This document shows positions 50,101-62,100 of a DNA stretch of 64,000 nucleotides, in pieces. Under the pieces are notes generated by a model, which was given only the letters and a program-made list of their open reading frames with translations, did no database searches and was not told the origin of the DNA. The first letter of the stretch is position 1. The number at the start of each line of letters is the position of its first letter. The translations under genes and the position numbers were made by a program. Source of the DNA: Aquila chrysaetos chrysaetos (lineage: Eukaryota; Chordata; Aves; Accipitriformes; Accipitridae). The stretch lies in the NCBI RefSeq assembly GCF_900496995.4, contig NC_044004.1, positions 7,564,001 to 7,628,000 of the forward strand, given 5' to 3'.

Positions 50101-53100
50101 TCTCTCTCATTTTGTATACATGTAGTTATGTAGGAGCTAATGGTCACACCTGGCTGTTCTTTATCTGATGTGTTTGTTAAAAATAGCATTTTGAAAGAAA
50201 TGAACCATTCTTGATGTTCCTGAAGTCATTCAGCTTTTCTTGCTGCCATTTAAAGTTATTATGTAAACTCCCAGTTCAGGAAAGTCTGAAAAGAATTCAG
50301 AATTCCTGAAAATAATTCAGCCAATCTTTTAAGCATGTGCCTTCTTCTATCTTCATGTACTTAAGTGCTTTCTTGGACCAACTGGTCAGTTACTAGTTCA
50401 AAATCTATTTCAGAAGCTGATATATAACTATTGCATAAATAGCTGACTTCTATGTAATTACTTCAGGTCTACATGAAGAAAATGGAGAACTCTATTTGCT
50501 CTACTAGATTCTGTTCTGCACGTGTTTTTAATAAGCAAAACCAAAATAAGCATCCCTTTGGCACATCTTGTTTGGAAAAGTGAATTATCATATTGAAATA
50601 CACAAGAATATATTGATTTCATAGTAGCATGTTATCATCAAGAGCTGGCTGTGTTAGGCAGCCACCTCTCTAATTAAATATGGTTCTTTGTTCCATGTGC
50701 AAGTGCAGTTACATAGCAGCGACTTTAGCTTTATCTTAATACAATCCAGGTGGGGTTTTGCTACATTTCTTTAGTTCATGAGGACTCTGAGCTAAGAAAA
50801 TGAAAGTCTCTGCAAATGGAATGTCCTAACTGGAACATTAAACCTTCTATGTAAAATAAAATCTCAGTGCTATCTATAAGGTGTGAACAATTTAAAGCTT
50901 TTTTCCTTGTCTTGTTACTTTTCCTGAAGAAACCAGGAAAAGTGAACAGCTCCTCAGATTAACTTTTTATACTAAACAGGAAAACAAAGTTGTAAAACAT
51001 GACTGTGGAAATGGATTGAAATGTGACATTTAAATTACTGGTTTAAAAGTAACTTTATTCCCTTTCACCTCTCTCAGGAAAATGGAATTATCCTACCAAC
51101 AAGGTAAATTTCAAGCTGAGATGCTATTTCTGATGATTCATACATGTATTTGAGGTTCTCCTGAATTCTGAAAAGTTTGGGGAAAATGAAAAGATATTTA
51201 GAGACAGGGGAAGTTTTGTATGCATAGGTATATAGACATATGCAGTTGTATTATCTGTATGTATATGTAGTTGATGATGATCTCAAAATTGATGATGATA
51301 TTTAATATAAAAGATGAACTGAGCATGGGTGCAGTTTGGGTGGAGGGAGAATTAAACAAGTCAATTTGAATCTCCGTGTATAAGATGAAATGTAAATTTG
51401 TTAAAAGAATTTAGGTGATTAGATAACTGAAGTGTGAAGACATAACCCATTAGGGGTGTCATGCCAAATTAGCATTACCAGACTTTTAACGACCTCCCAT
51501 TTGTATAATCCTTATTTACACTTGCACCTGATGTCTGCAACAGACAAGAGACTAGCTATTGTGTGGTACCACAGAGCCATTTTAAATACGTTGTGTTGCA
51601 AACGAGGAATATTGGGCTGAAAAAGAAACAGTACTGTGAAAATAATTTTCTTAGGGTTACTCTGGTTCTCAGCACTCTGCACCGATGTTGCTTAGACTCG
51701 TTGCTCTTGTATGGCTGGTATTGCTAACCCCTTAAAAATTGAGGTGTTATTCATTTAAAAGAAAGCTCTTGGGAGAGAGAGAGTCTTGCTTCCACTTGAG
51801 ATTTCCCACATTCCAGCCTTTACTGGTCAGCTGTCAGTTGCATTGGCTTAACGCCTTAAGGTGGATAAGGTAAGGGATGGAACTGTGCATATTCTGATGT
51901 GGTTCTCGTGCCATAGACAGAATTTGGTGCTGATGCCAGGATAAGAGATTCCTTCCTGCCCTTGGTGGTCTTGGCATAGCTTGCAGCTGAGCTCTGAACC
52001 GCATGGGGAGGTGATCCATTTTGAGAGATGTGCTTTGCCACATAAAAATGGAACAGTTCTTGGATCTAGTTCAAAGCATCCACCTCCAGCAACCGTTGTC
52101 TACTAATGGATTTTCTCAATTCATAATTCTTGTCTGTGTCTCAATGCATGCATTCATGAACTTATTTCTGCAGCACTCTTTGAGGTACAGGGAAGTGCTA
52201 TTGCTTGTTTTACAAGTGGTGACATGAGGAAGCCATCTGATTTGAGAATATTAGCATGGAAGCAGGCTACTGGTTATCAAGTTTCATCCTCATCCAAAAT
52301 TAGATGAGAAATGACTGTACAGTCAAGAACACAAACCATTATTTCAAATCTGATTAATCAGATTATTTTTCTTGTATGTGAGCCTTAAGCCAAAATGTTT
52401 TTAGGTCCCTGATAGCTACTTCAGTGGTTCGCATTGCATCTTAAAGCCTGCTTGGGATTTCTTTCATATGTGGATCAAAGCTGCAGTTTTAAAATCCCAA
52501 GGGTTAGTTCTATCCATTTCATTCAGAAATTCTTCCCTCTTTGCATCACAGAGTGATGTGCCTTTGTTGGTTAGATGTCCCCACGCTGCCTTTCCTAATC
52601 TGATGGTGTCTGGGTCATGCCTTTTCTGTGTGTTAAGTAGCTTTTTTTTTTTTTTTTGTATGAAATGTCATAGCAACACAGGAAAGAAGGCTTATACCCC
52701 AGTTGAACAAATAAGGTGTACAAAACCAAACTGTTTCCTTAGTAGAGAAGTTGCCATCTGTTTTTTGCATAGAATTAGGAGTGCTTCAGGCTACACAAGA
52801 TACTCCCCTAGTGCAGCTCTCACTGAGCATTTTAGAAACATGCATAAAGTTCCTATTGCGGCCATTCATTAAATGTGTGGGGGTTTTACAGCTTTTGCAT
52901 TTTCTCTGAACATTAAAGAGCCTGTATTAGAAATAACAATAAAATATTGTATAGACTAATGCATTATTGAATTTTCAGATTTGAAGCAGTAAAAGTCGTG
53001 CATTTTGGGGCATTTATTCAGAAAATTGCACTTGTTTTGTATTGACTAGGTATACTTTAATCTGTACCTAGGCAACAGACTACCATGCATGTTGTTTTTA

Positions 53101-56100
53101 AAAGCTTTATTCTCTTGACTGGCATCCATCAAGACATGGAGGCGACACAATGATTAAAAGCAAAACCGCCTTGGAAATGTGGAATATAATAGAATCATCA
53201 TTACGGATTAAGAAAATAGGGAAATTAATTACTGATTTATTGGAATCTGATTCTTTTATTCCCTACAGAAAAGATTTTATAAATGCTTTTAAATGTTTTT
53301 GGTTTTGTGGTCAAGTACTAATGTTTCATCTATGTCACGTCGAGAGCAATGGCACTGAATATGAAGCCTTGCATGTTATCTAACCACATGTATTGCTGCG
53401 TAGCTTTGCCATACTGACTCTTTCTTAGCTCTGTTTATATCCTTCATTTTTTATGTAGGAAGTAGGAAAACAGTGTTTCTAGTTACTGCGTACAATAGTA
53501 ATGTGCTCTTTTATCCTACATCTAAATGAAGTTTCTCCCATAAAAACACCGTTTCGCTGTTTTATGTAACAGATTTAAAGCTAAAAATGGCAAAAAGAGC
53601 ACGTATGCAAGTGTTGATAAGGTGAAATAGAAACGACTTACTTTGGGCTGTGAAGAAGAGATGGCTTTCATGCTGGTCTGTTTTCTTCCATAGAATCATC
53701 TAACAGATTTAGTGGATATGGAGTGATTATCTGTTGATTCTACAGTTAGGTTTTCCTCTATTCTGTGGGGGTTTTTAACAGTACCCGTGAAAATCTTCTG
53801 GACATCACAGGGGAAAAGCACAAATCTTAAGTGTTGAGTTTACATCCCTAACTACATCTAAACATCTCTGAAATACTCAGTGAAAGACTTGTTTTCAGTG
53901 TTTATTAGTCTTTTAGGAAAATACTTTGTTTAGTTTTCTGTTACTAGGATTGATTAGGGTTCCCAGTTGGCAGGCATATTTGAAAAACTTACTAAAAGTC
54001 ATTTTGTAATAGCTTTTAAAATGATAGGGTGTTGATCAAGTCTAGGCTTCCACAATAGAGAGATTGATTATCATGTCAATGATCATGAAGTAGACTTGAC
54101 TCAAGGCTGGCTCAATGCAAATAAGCGTGGGATTGGTACAGCAGCTTCTGTTGCTAACAGGTAGCTTCATTTCATACAAAATGTAAGGTGGGTTTATTTG
54201 GGGCAAGATATAAGTCTGAAGAGCAGTCTGGCCAATTGCTTTCATCAGCTACAGGCCATAAAAATGTGCATCACCATGATTAACCAAATGATTGTGCCCT
54301 ACCTTAGTTGTAATGAAAATAAGTGGTTTTGATGACATTATTATTTGGGAATGAAGTTGCTGAGGTTCTACTGACTGTTGAATCACTAAATAGACACACA
54401 TGTGCTGGCTAAATGGAAATTAAAAATTATACTTAAGCTTTTTCTTTCCTTACTACAGTGATTTCTCAGTTTGTCTGGTTCTGCTTTAAAAGTGTAATAG
54501 CTTTTTGGTCTGGTTTGGTTTGTCTGGTCTCCATACCTCAGGAATTTCCTGAGGGAATTCTTTCTGCATGTGAAGAACATGGACAAACAGCTTAATGGAG
54601 ACCACAGCAAAAACAAACCTGCAGACTTCAGAGTGTATGAAGCACAGTTCTCAGGAACTGAATTTGAGACTTAGAATTACACTATCTAGGCTAAATAAGG
54701 ACTTGTGGGTGTTACTTGACTTCTTTAAGGGGAAGAAACAAATCAGGTTTTGCAGGGGGAAGTACAGGCAGAATTACCTCCTTACCTTTCACTGCCCTGT
54801 GAAATTTGGGTTCCTTTTTTCCAGATTTGGAAAATGCAATTAACACACAGTTGTGTTCCTCTCCTTAGACAAGAGTCTAGTATTTAGAACAGGATTTCTA
54901 TTAATATTACCATAAATCCTTTAAAAAAAATAATCAGACAGTTGTTACATGATTGAGATAGCATGCATTGATTTACCATAAATGTATAGATAAAAGATAT
55001 TCAGCACTGAAGTTAGGACCCCAGTCCTGAACTGCTGTAATCAATTATGTGTTGTGTGGTCTCAATTTTTGTTGTTGTTGTTGTTGTTGTTGTGTATACA
55101 TAATTATAAGTTTACAAGTGAGATTGCCTCATTGTGTTAGTATGCTTGAATATATCTGCATATGGACAAACACATTTTCTATATAGCTATACTTAGGACA
55201 GTAATTGAGTAAAACTTATAATACAGTATTTGGAATGAAGATAAATTTGCACATTTACGAAAAAACATGATTAGCACTTCAATAAAATGCTTCTGCATCC
55301 ATGTAGAAGTATTGATTGTAGATATTTCTTCTGGTGGATCCTAGTCATGCAAAGACCCTTCCTCGCTCTCAGGCAAGGTCCTTCTATGTAAATAAGGTTC
55401 CCAGAAAATCTGGCGGGACATGGGATATATTTGATTCCTACTAAAGTTCTTAGAAATTAATAGTCACTGCACAGGATGCTGATAATGTTTCCAAGTGGTT
55501 TGCAATAGTAGTGTACCTCATAGGAACTGTGTGATGGCCAGGGACTGCAAAATGATAAGCAAGAAGTTGAAAAGATCAAAATGTAAGGTGTAGAAAGGTT
55601 TTAATCTAAACTCTGCTTCTTTGATTTATTCTGATTCTTAGCTATGATTGTAAACCAACAATAAATAGTGTTAATTAATGAGAATTAACATATAACAAAA
55701 TAACATATTCTGTAACACCAGTAAGCCAAACAAAGTATTTATGTAATGATAATGAACTCTTCTAGTTAACAAACGTAGTTGTTATCTTTTTTTTCTTTAA
55801 TTTGAATTTCCAAAGTAGAATTCTAAAATTTTTAGAGAAATGTAAATGAGCATAGCTGCATTCAAAGGTGCTGGGGGGGATACTTTTTTGTTGCTTAAAA
55901 CCTCTGATTATAAAAGACCCCTTGACAACTTTTTAAAAGTAGTGTAATTTATACAGAAATATTAATTTGTGCAGTTGTCCTTGTGGTAAGTTGCTTTGAG
56001 TGCACACACAGCTTATGTGTGTTGTGAGAATATTTGCTAAAGCCACCTCTAGCATTTCAGCATCCTCCCCTAGCAGCTCCAGATAGCAATTTGTTTAGTG

Positions 56101-59100
56101 GCGTTCAAGAGTAAGATAAGAAACTGTGTCTATCTAAAATAAAAGAGGAAGTTTTCTACCGCAATAAATGGTAAGTGTTTTAATCAGTGTTACCCTTGTT
56201 TGAATGCTTGTAAGGTTTTGTTCATAACAGATATTTTTATTATTTTTTTTCCTTATTTTAGACTTCTGTGTAGATGAAGTGATACTAACAAGAAAAGAGC
56301 CTGATTTTTTTTTTTTTTTTTTTTAAGTAGAGAGACATGAAATTTGATCCTAATTAAAAAAAAAATCCAACCCTGAATATTCCTTTAATTTGTGATGGTT
56401 TCATAAAGATCAGATCTCTGTCAGGGACGACATATCATTCAAATCTCCATCCCTTATGAGTAGCAGAACCTTCAGAGATAATGAAGTCTTCCTACTGTAT
56501 GATCACCTATGTTAATTTTATTCCCACACACATTTGTGCATGGAGAGGTATACCAGAACTGATCCTGAAACACTGAAGCTGTTTGGAAGCAATGCCCCAG
56601 ACATTGCCTTGAACCCTCTGCTCTGCAAGCCCGTATGAAGTAATCCTTGCAAAGTTCTGTTCACTTTGCAGTAAAGCTTATTGTGCTTCCTGAGTAAAAT
56701 ACATGCAGCTTTTTTCATTATAAGCACAGTAGAGGGTAAGTGGGGAAATACTGTACCTGAACTGCTGGATTTTCCTGACAGTCTTGCAGAGTGTCTGTAC
56801 CAATATAAATCACATACATTCAGCTTGACTAAGATTCAGCAAATGGGAAACAGAAATTATTACATTTTCTTTTCAGAAAAGTTGAAGTCCATAATACTTG
56901 TTTATATTCTATCTCCGTTTTTTCAATTAAACTTAAGTGAATCTGAAGTAGCTAGATTTCTTCTAAATCCACACAGCTGAGGAAACCTGTGCTTGCTCTT
57001 TCTCTGAATTTTCACTGAGGGGCTTTTATCTCCCCCTAATCCCACCATTTCTGTCAGGACATAATCTCTTTCTCAAATTTACATTTTAATTACAAGGCCA
57101 GCTGAACTAGCTAAAATCAATAATGTCAGCATTCAGCAGCCTAACTTCAGCTGAAACCCCAGCCTCTCTCTTTCCTTCTATCGATTTATCTTGTGAACAC
57201 GGTCTACTTTATTGCTTCAGGCAAATAGGTGCCATTTGGTCAATTTAAACAAAAAAGGGGATTTGAACATTTTTATGATTCTTTCTAAAAGCTGCTATTG
57301 GAACAATTTGAACCCAGGTACCGTACTTGTGTTAAATAAAATACACAGAACAGCAGAATTCTGAAGAGGAATTTTACTTTTAAAACTGCACTTAATCCCA
57401 TCTATGTCTTCAAAACAAAAAAACCCCACCCTGACATTGGATACCATTCAGCTAGAGCTGTCTGCATGGTGACTGCTGTCTTTATCTTGTTAGCAAAAAT
57501 TAATTTTATAAACAAATACCTTTTAAAAAAATCCATGGTAGAGGTGGTGTTACTGGTGTCATGTATTTACCTTTAGCCATTTTTTTCTGTTAATGGTTTA
57601 AAATAAGAAATCAATGGGAAAATATTTTGTTCTTGTAACTCTTGAGAATTCCTATATTGATCTTTTGGATGTGATTTTATCTATCTAAATGTCACATTGT
57701 CTATTTATCTCTCTTGCCTTTTTCTGTGTGTTGCTGACTGCTTGTCTCTGCTGTTCACATCCTCTCCCCCTCAACAAAATCAGTGTAGTGAATGAGCAAT
57801 CGTGCTTTCTGTAAACATCATAGGAAAAAATGGGAATAAAACTAAAGTTTCCTGAGAACTTTTAACACATATGCACATATTCTCTCTGAAGAGGAAAAAA
57901 GGTGAGACACAGACCTGCTACCTTCTGACTTGAAGACAGTTTGTAAATAGTACGCATACAAGTGCTCTCAAAACTGTTGCTTTAAACAATGCTTTTCACA
58001 AAGATATTCTTGCCCTTTAAAAAAAAAAAAAAGAGAGAGAAAAGGCAATTTTTAAATGCTAAATACAGTGTAAGCAATTCTACATTACAGATAACAGTCT
58101 ATCACATATTTTTCTCAGCTAACCTTGTTCATGCCAAAGGGACTGTTTGTTTGTAGCTGTTTCTATTGTAAAAGGAAGTTTACTCTTCCAAATCCTGATG
58201 ATTCTAAAGTGTGGTTATAACAGAATCTTTTGGGTTAATTCTGTTTCACTTTGATACAAAGCACCTGAGGAGGGCTTCTTCCCTTTCTAGCCTATGATAG
58301 GAGCTGAGATGGACTCCTGTCCTGCCCCCTTTCCAGATAGATAAATTCAACATTGCTCCCTTAATATTTAACTGAAGTGCTGTTTAAAAAAAAAAAACAA
58401 CAAACAAAACACATTTTTGTGGAAGCACCATTATCTCTCTTGAATGGCAAGTCCACAGCCTAATAAATGTCATGAGATCATTTCTTTTGCTATTTAGCCT
58501 AGATACTTCTCTGCTTAGTTCCATCCTATTATGCTCAATTACCATTTCCCTTATTGCTGCTCTTCTGCTAATTTTGAGACCCTTTTCCAACGCACAGATT
58601 AGTCCTTTAAATGACTTTTTAACAATGTTCTTTAAAGCCTTGTTGACTTTGGGAAAGGAAGTTAGATAACAAGGTGAATGTGGCATGTTCATCACTTTCA
58701 TTAGAGTATGTGATGTGGGCATGGCTGAGGAAGGGAGTCATAGTGTCAGACACGCTCAGCAGCATCACCAGCCAACAGCAAGGTGGCCTGTGTCTGTCTA
58801 CAGCTGGTTCTAACCTCCAGTCTGAGGACGTAAAAATTAAAAAAGGGTGATCCTTCTTTGCATCACAGTCCATGCTAACTTCAGTTCCCAGGAAGCACCG
58901 GACAGCTCGAGCAGCACTGTCTTTCAAGATGCCCTGCCTTAGGAATGTGGACTTTGGTTTTGGAGTGTTTTCCAGAGAGGAGAACAGGGAGTGGGGGAAG
59001 AGCTGGGTTTGACACTGGCTTCAGACTGTGGTGAATGTCTTTTTTCCCCACTCTGCAGTGCTTGCTGCCTGCAAACGTTTGGCCAGTTGGGTACTTGCTG

Positions 59101-62100
59101 AAGTCTTTCTGGGACAGCCTCAGGACTGGCACTACCGAAATACCCATTCTCAGATGTGTGTTCATTCCTGCGGGGTATCTACATGACGCTCAAGTAGCCT
59201 TTTCTTAGGAAAGGTGGAATGCATCAGCCTGCCAGAGCTGAGTCTGGTCTCTCTATGGACATGGGAAAATACTATCACGCACAAGGTGAATCATGGATAT
59301 ACTTGCCTCCCCTCAACCGTCTTGTTAAAATTGTGCACGTATCTCATTGTCATACACTGGATAAGCAGAAGGAATGTATTGAGTTGTTGTGGGAAAGTGA
59401 GGAGAAGACAGAGAAGTCTCCATGAATGCTTATTAACTGCTGATGGCTAGTGCTCTTATCCTCTTTCTTTCTCCAGATCCTGTTTCCTTCCCTCTCTTGT
59501 TTTGAAAGGGGCAGGTAAGCCATCTGCCACAGTTATTGTTACTGGCCTCTGCCCTGAATTGCCTTGCCCTCAAAACGTTTTTCTTCATTGTTACCAGTGT
59601 AAGCCATACTAGAGAGAGACATGGGGTCTCGGATGGTCTAGAAGAGTCCTCATCCTTGAGAGTATTCTGGGGCTCTTTCTCCTCTCTGGAGTCTCTTGTA
59701 TTAAGATCTAGGAATGACTGAAGTGACCATTCACCGTATGCAGCAAAATGTAACGGATTTACATGCACGCAAGCCAGATCCAACTGGATGTCTGCTTTTG
59801 TTTCCCCTCTCCTTCTGAGGGGCTCTAGCTTTGTGGATTTTGAATTGGGACTGTTGGCTCCTTCCGGGGAGAGGATCTCCAGGAACTAGCTTAAGCAGGG
59901 GCTTGACAGAGCATAATTCTCAGTGCCCTGAGCTTGGAGCCTTGGAAAACGAGGAGGAGAGGTCATTCCCTGCGCAAGGACTCAGCTCCTGATCTAGGTA
60001 CTCAGAAAGTTTAGACCCATATGTATCTAGGCGGTGGATCTTGAAGGTTACAGGGAACGTGTGGTACAAATCAATCAAGGTCAGAATGAATTACTGCAAG
60101 ACCTTATAAGGTAGAAAGAAGGGGTCAGGGCAAGTTGCTCTGATTTTGTTTGGGAAAAAAAGGTTTTTCTCTGAAACGAAAATGTTTTGTGTACCAAAGC
60201 TATCTGCCGCTATGGGTCCTGCAATTTCCCACTCAGAGGGCAGGTCATACCACGTTAGCTTTTCCTTTTTTAGTTGACATCTTGTGATATGTTTAATGAT
60301 TAGCAAACCAAATTAGCAAAGCAAGAATACTTCTGGATACAGCTTCAGGGCTGGCTAGAAGTGGGCAAGAGACTAGAAGTCCTAATTAAATAATGGCTAA
60401 AACATGTCAGGTATACTCAGGTTGCTTTTCATAAGAAGGCTGAGATAACTTGCTTAAAATTTTAGTCTTTTGAAACCATGACTTTTTTGTGTTGATTTAA
60501 GGGTTTTTTGGGGGGTGGGGCCTTGCATTTCAATCAGTTTTTTTATAAAAAGGCTTTCTGTTGGGGAAAATGTAGTCTGTTACGTTAGTGTGAGGGATCA
60601 CGTCTTTCCATTTTTAGCTATCATTGGCTGCAAAGTTCTTGTTACTACTGCCAGCTAATAGAGTTGCTTCTCTAGCTCAGCAGGTAGAGGCATGTGCTGT
60701 CTAACTACTCAGCCTTTCTAATTGCATCATTACAGTCTGTGCTGACTGTCTAATCTAGCTGTATAAAGTAATTAAGTTGCCCCACCACTGAGCTGCTGGT
60801 GCTGAACATCAATGCCTGCCTGGTACTGCCTTGCAGTGGGCTTGTTCCTCAGGTGTAGCTCAGGCATTTACTGTCTCTTGAGCGTACTCTGTGGGTATAC
60901 TCATTGCTTCTGCCAGCACTTAAGATATTTTTTCTTGACAAATTGTGTGGTTTAGTATCTGTGAAAGAAGAATGTTCTCTAGATAATTTTGTTTGCAGAT
61001 ATATTTAGGAATCAAACCTCAGCTATTATCAGTGGTGCTGCCCCTTAACAAATCAGGAAGAAAAAAAAGTTATTTTGTTTTATATTCTCAGCTCTGAGGG
61101 GTCATTATGGTAGCTGAGAATCATCAAAGAACAGGGATGTGCCTCACACACACTTTTAATTTTTTTTCACTGCGTGTGCTTCCCCACCAGCCATGCTGGG
61201 TGATGATGGTTCCTCTTCTCATCAGTCATGTGTTGCAGTGAATCCCCCACCCAGAATTGGTTTCTCTTTGCCAGGCTATAAGGGTTTCAGCAGGAATTTT
61301 TGCTAAGACACCACAAAGAATTAATCTTAGCACACAAGAGGATATGGATGTATGCCTTTCCTTTTGCTTTCTACTGCTCTTGGATTTCTTTTGGGACTCT
61401 AGGTGTTATACAGTAGTGCCAATAGTTCCTTTCTTCTATTTTACTTTGATGTAACCTTGAATACAGAAATGACATACTAGCAAGCAGATGTGACTCTAGA
61501 AACTGATATACAAAAAGCATTATTGCAATTTAGGCAAACATGTATTGTTAAAATCCTTCTTTCCAAGGTGAAGTAACATCATTCTTTGTTGTCACACCAT
61601 GTCATACAAATTTAAAAGTTGATTTGCTGTAGTTAGTTATTCAGTAGGTTTCTGTCCCAAAATAAGAAAAAATTTTACAGGCAGAAATATCACTCTTGTC
61701 TATGAGTGGGATTGATGTCTAATGCAAACTGAAAGCAGTAAGACACATAATCAGTGTCCTGAGCTGTTTGGCCCCGCTGTGAAGTGTTGAGGGTGGGAGA
61801 AGTGAACCACTCCTAAACATTGAGGTTTTTTGCAGGGCTAGAGCCGCAGTCACCTCCAAAAGCACCAGTGGGGAAGACATCAATGGGGACAGCTCCGCTG
61901 AGCTCCCGCACCCAGCTGAAAGGGAATGAAGACGAACTTGATCCAACCTGTGCAGCTGCCACACTGAAACTTATTAGAGACAAGCTACCAAAGTTACCAC
62001 CGCCACATGCCAGGTTATCTTTGTTTTAGTTCTTGTAGAAACCTCTTGCTCTTACTTGTATTTATTAGTAATGAAAGCACACAGAAAAGCACTCATGAAT

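Larger units (their letters stand above)
48257..61835 (+). other. UVSSA: UVSSA intron 7 (13.6 kb)
   Basis: Very long and AT-rich. It holds a (GTT)n microsatellite at 55071-55093, T-runs near 52640 and 56310, an A-run near 58385, CNE-like stretches near 50.6-50.8 and 57.0-57.4 kb, and a tRNA-like A-box segment at 60.67 kb. The 58.7-59.9 kb part is less AT-rich. No coding exon was found. Confidence 0.85.

Noticed and set aside
52468..52872. 134-residue open frame in intron 7
   Set aside because: Contains a poly-Phe stretch from a T-run, no domain, and lies inside an intron with no supporting splice sites.
53690..53703. ccatagaatcat resembling the CR1 tail unit
   Set aside because: The match is short and there is no CR1 sequence on either side.
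59214..59450. Two overlapping open frames of 68-78 residues
   Set aside because: They read somewhat like coding sequence but match nothing I recognise, and two frames open at once argues for chance.
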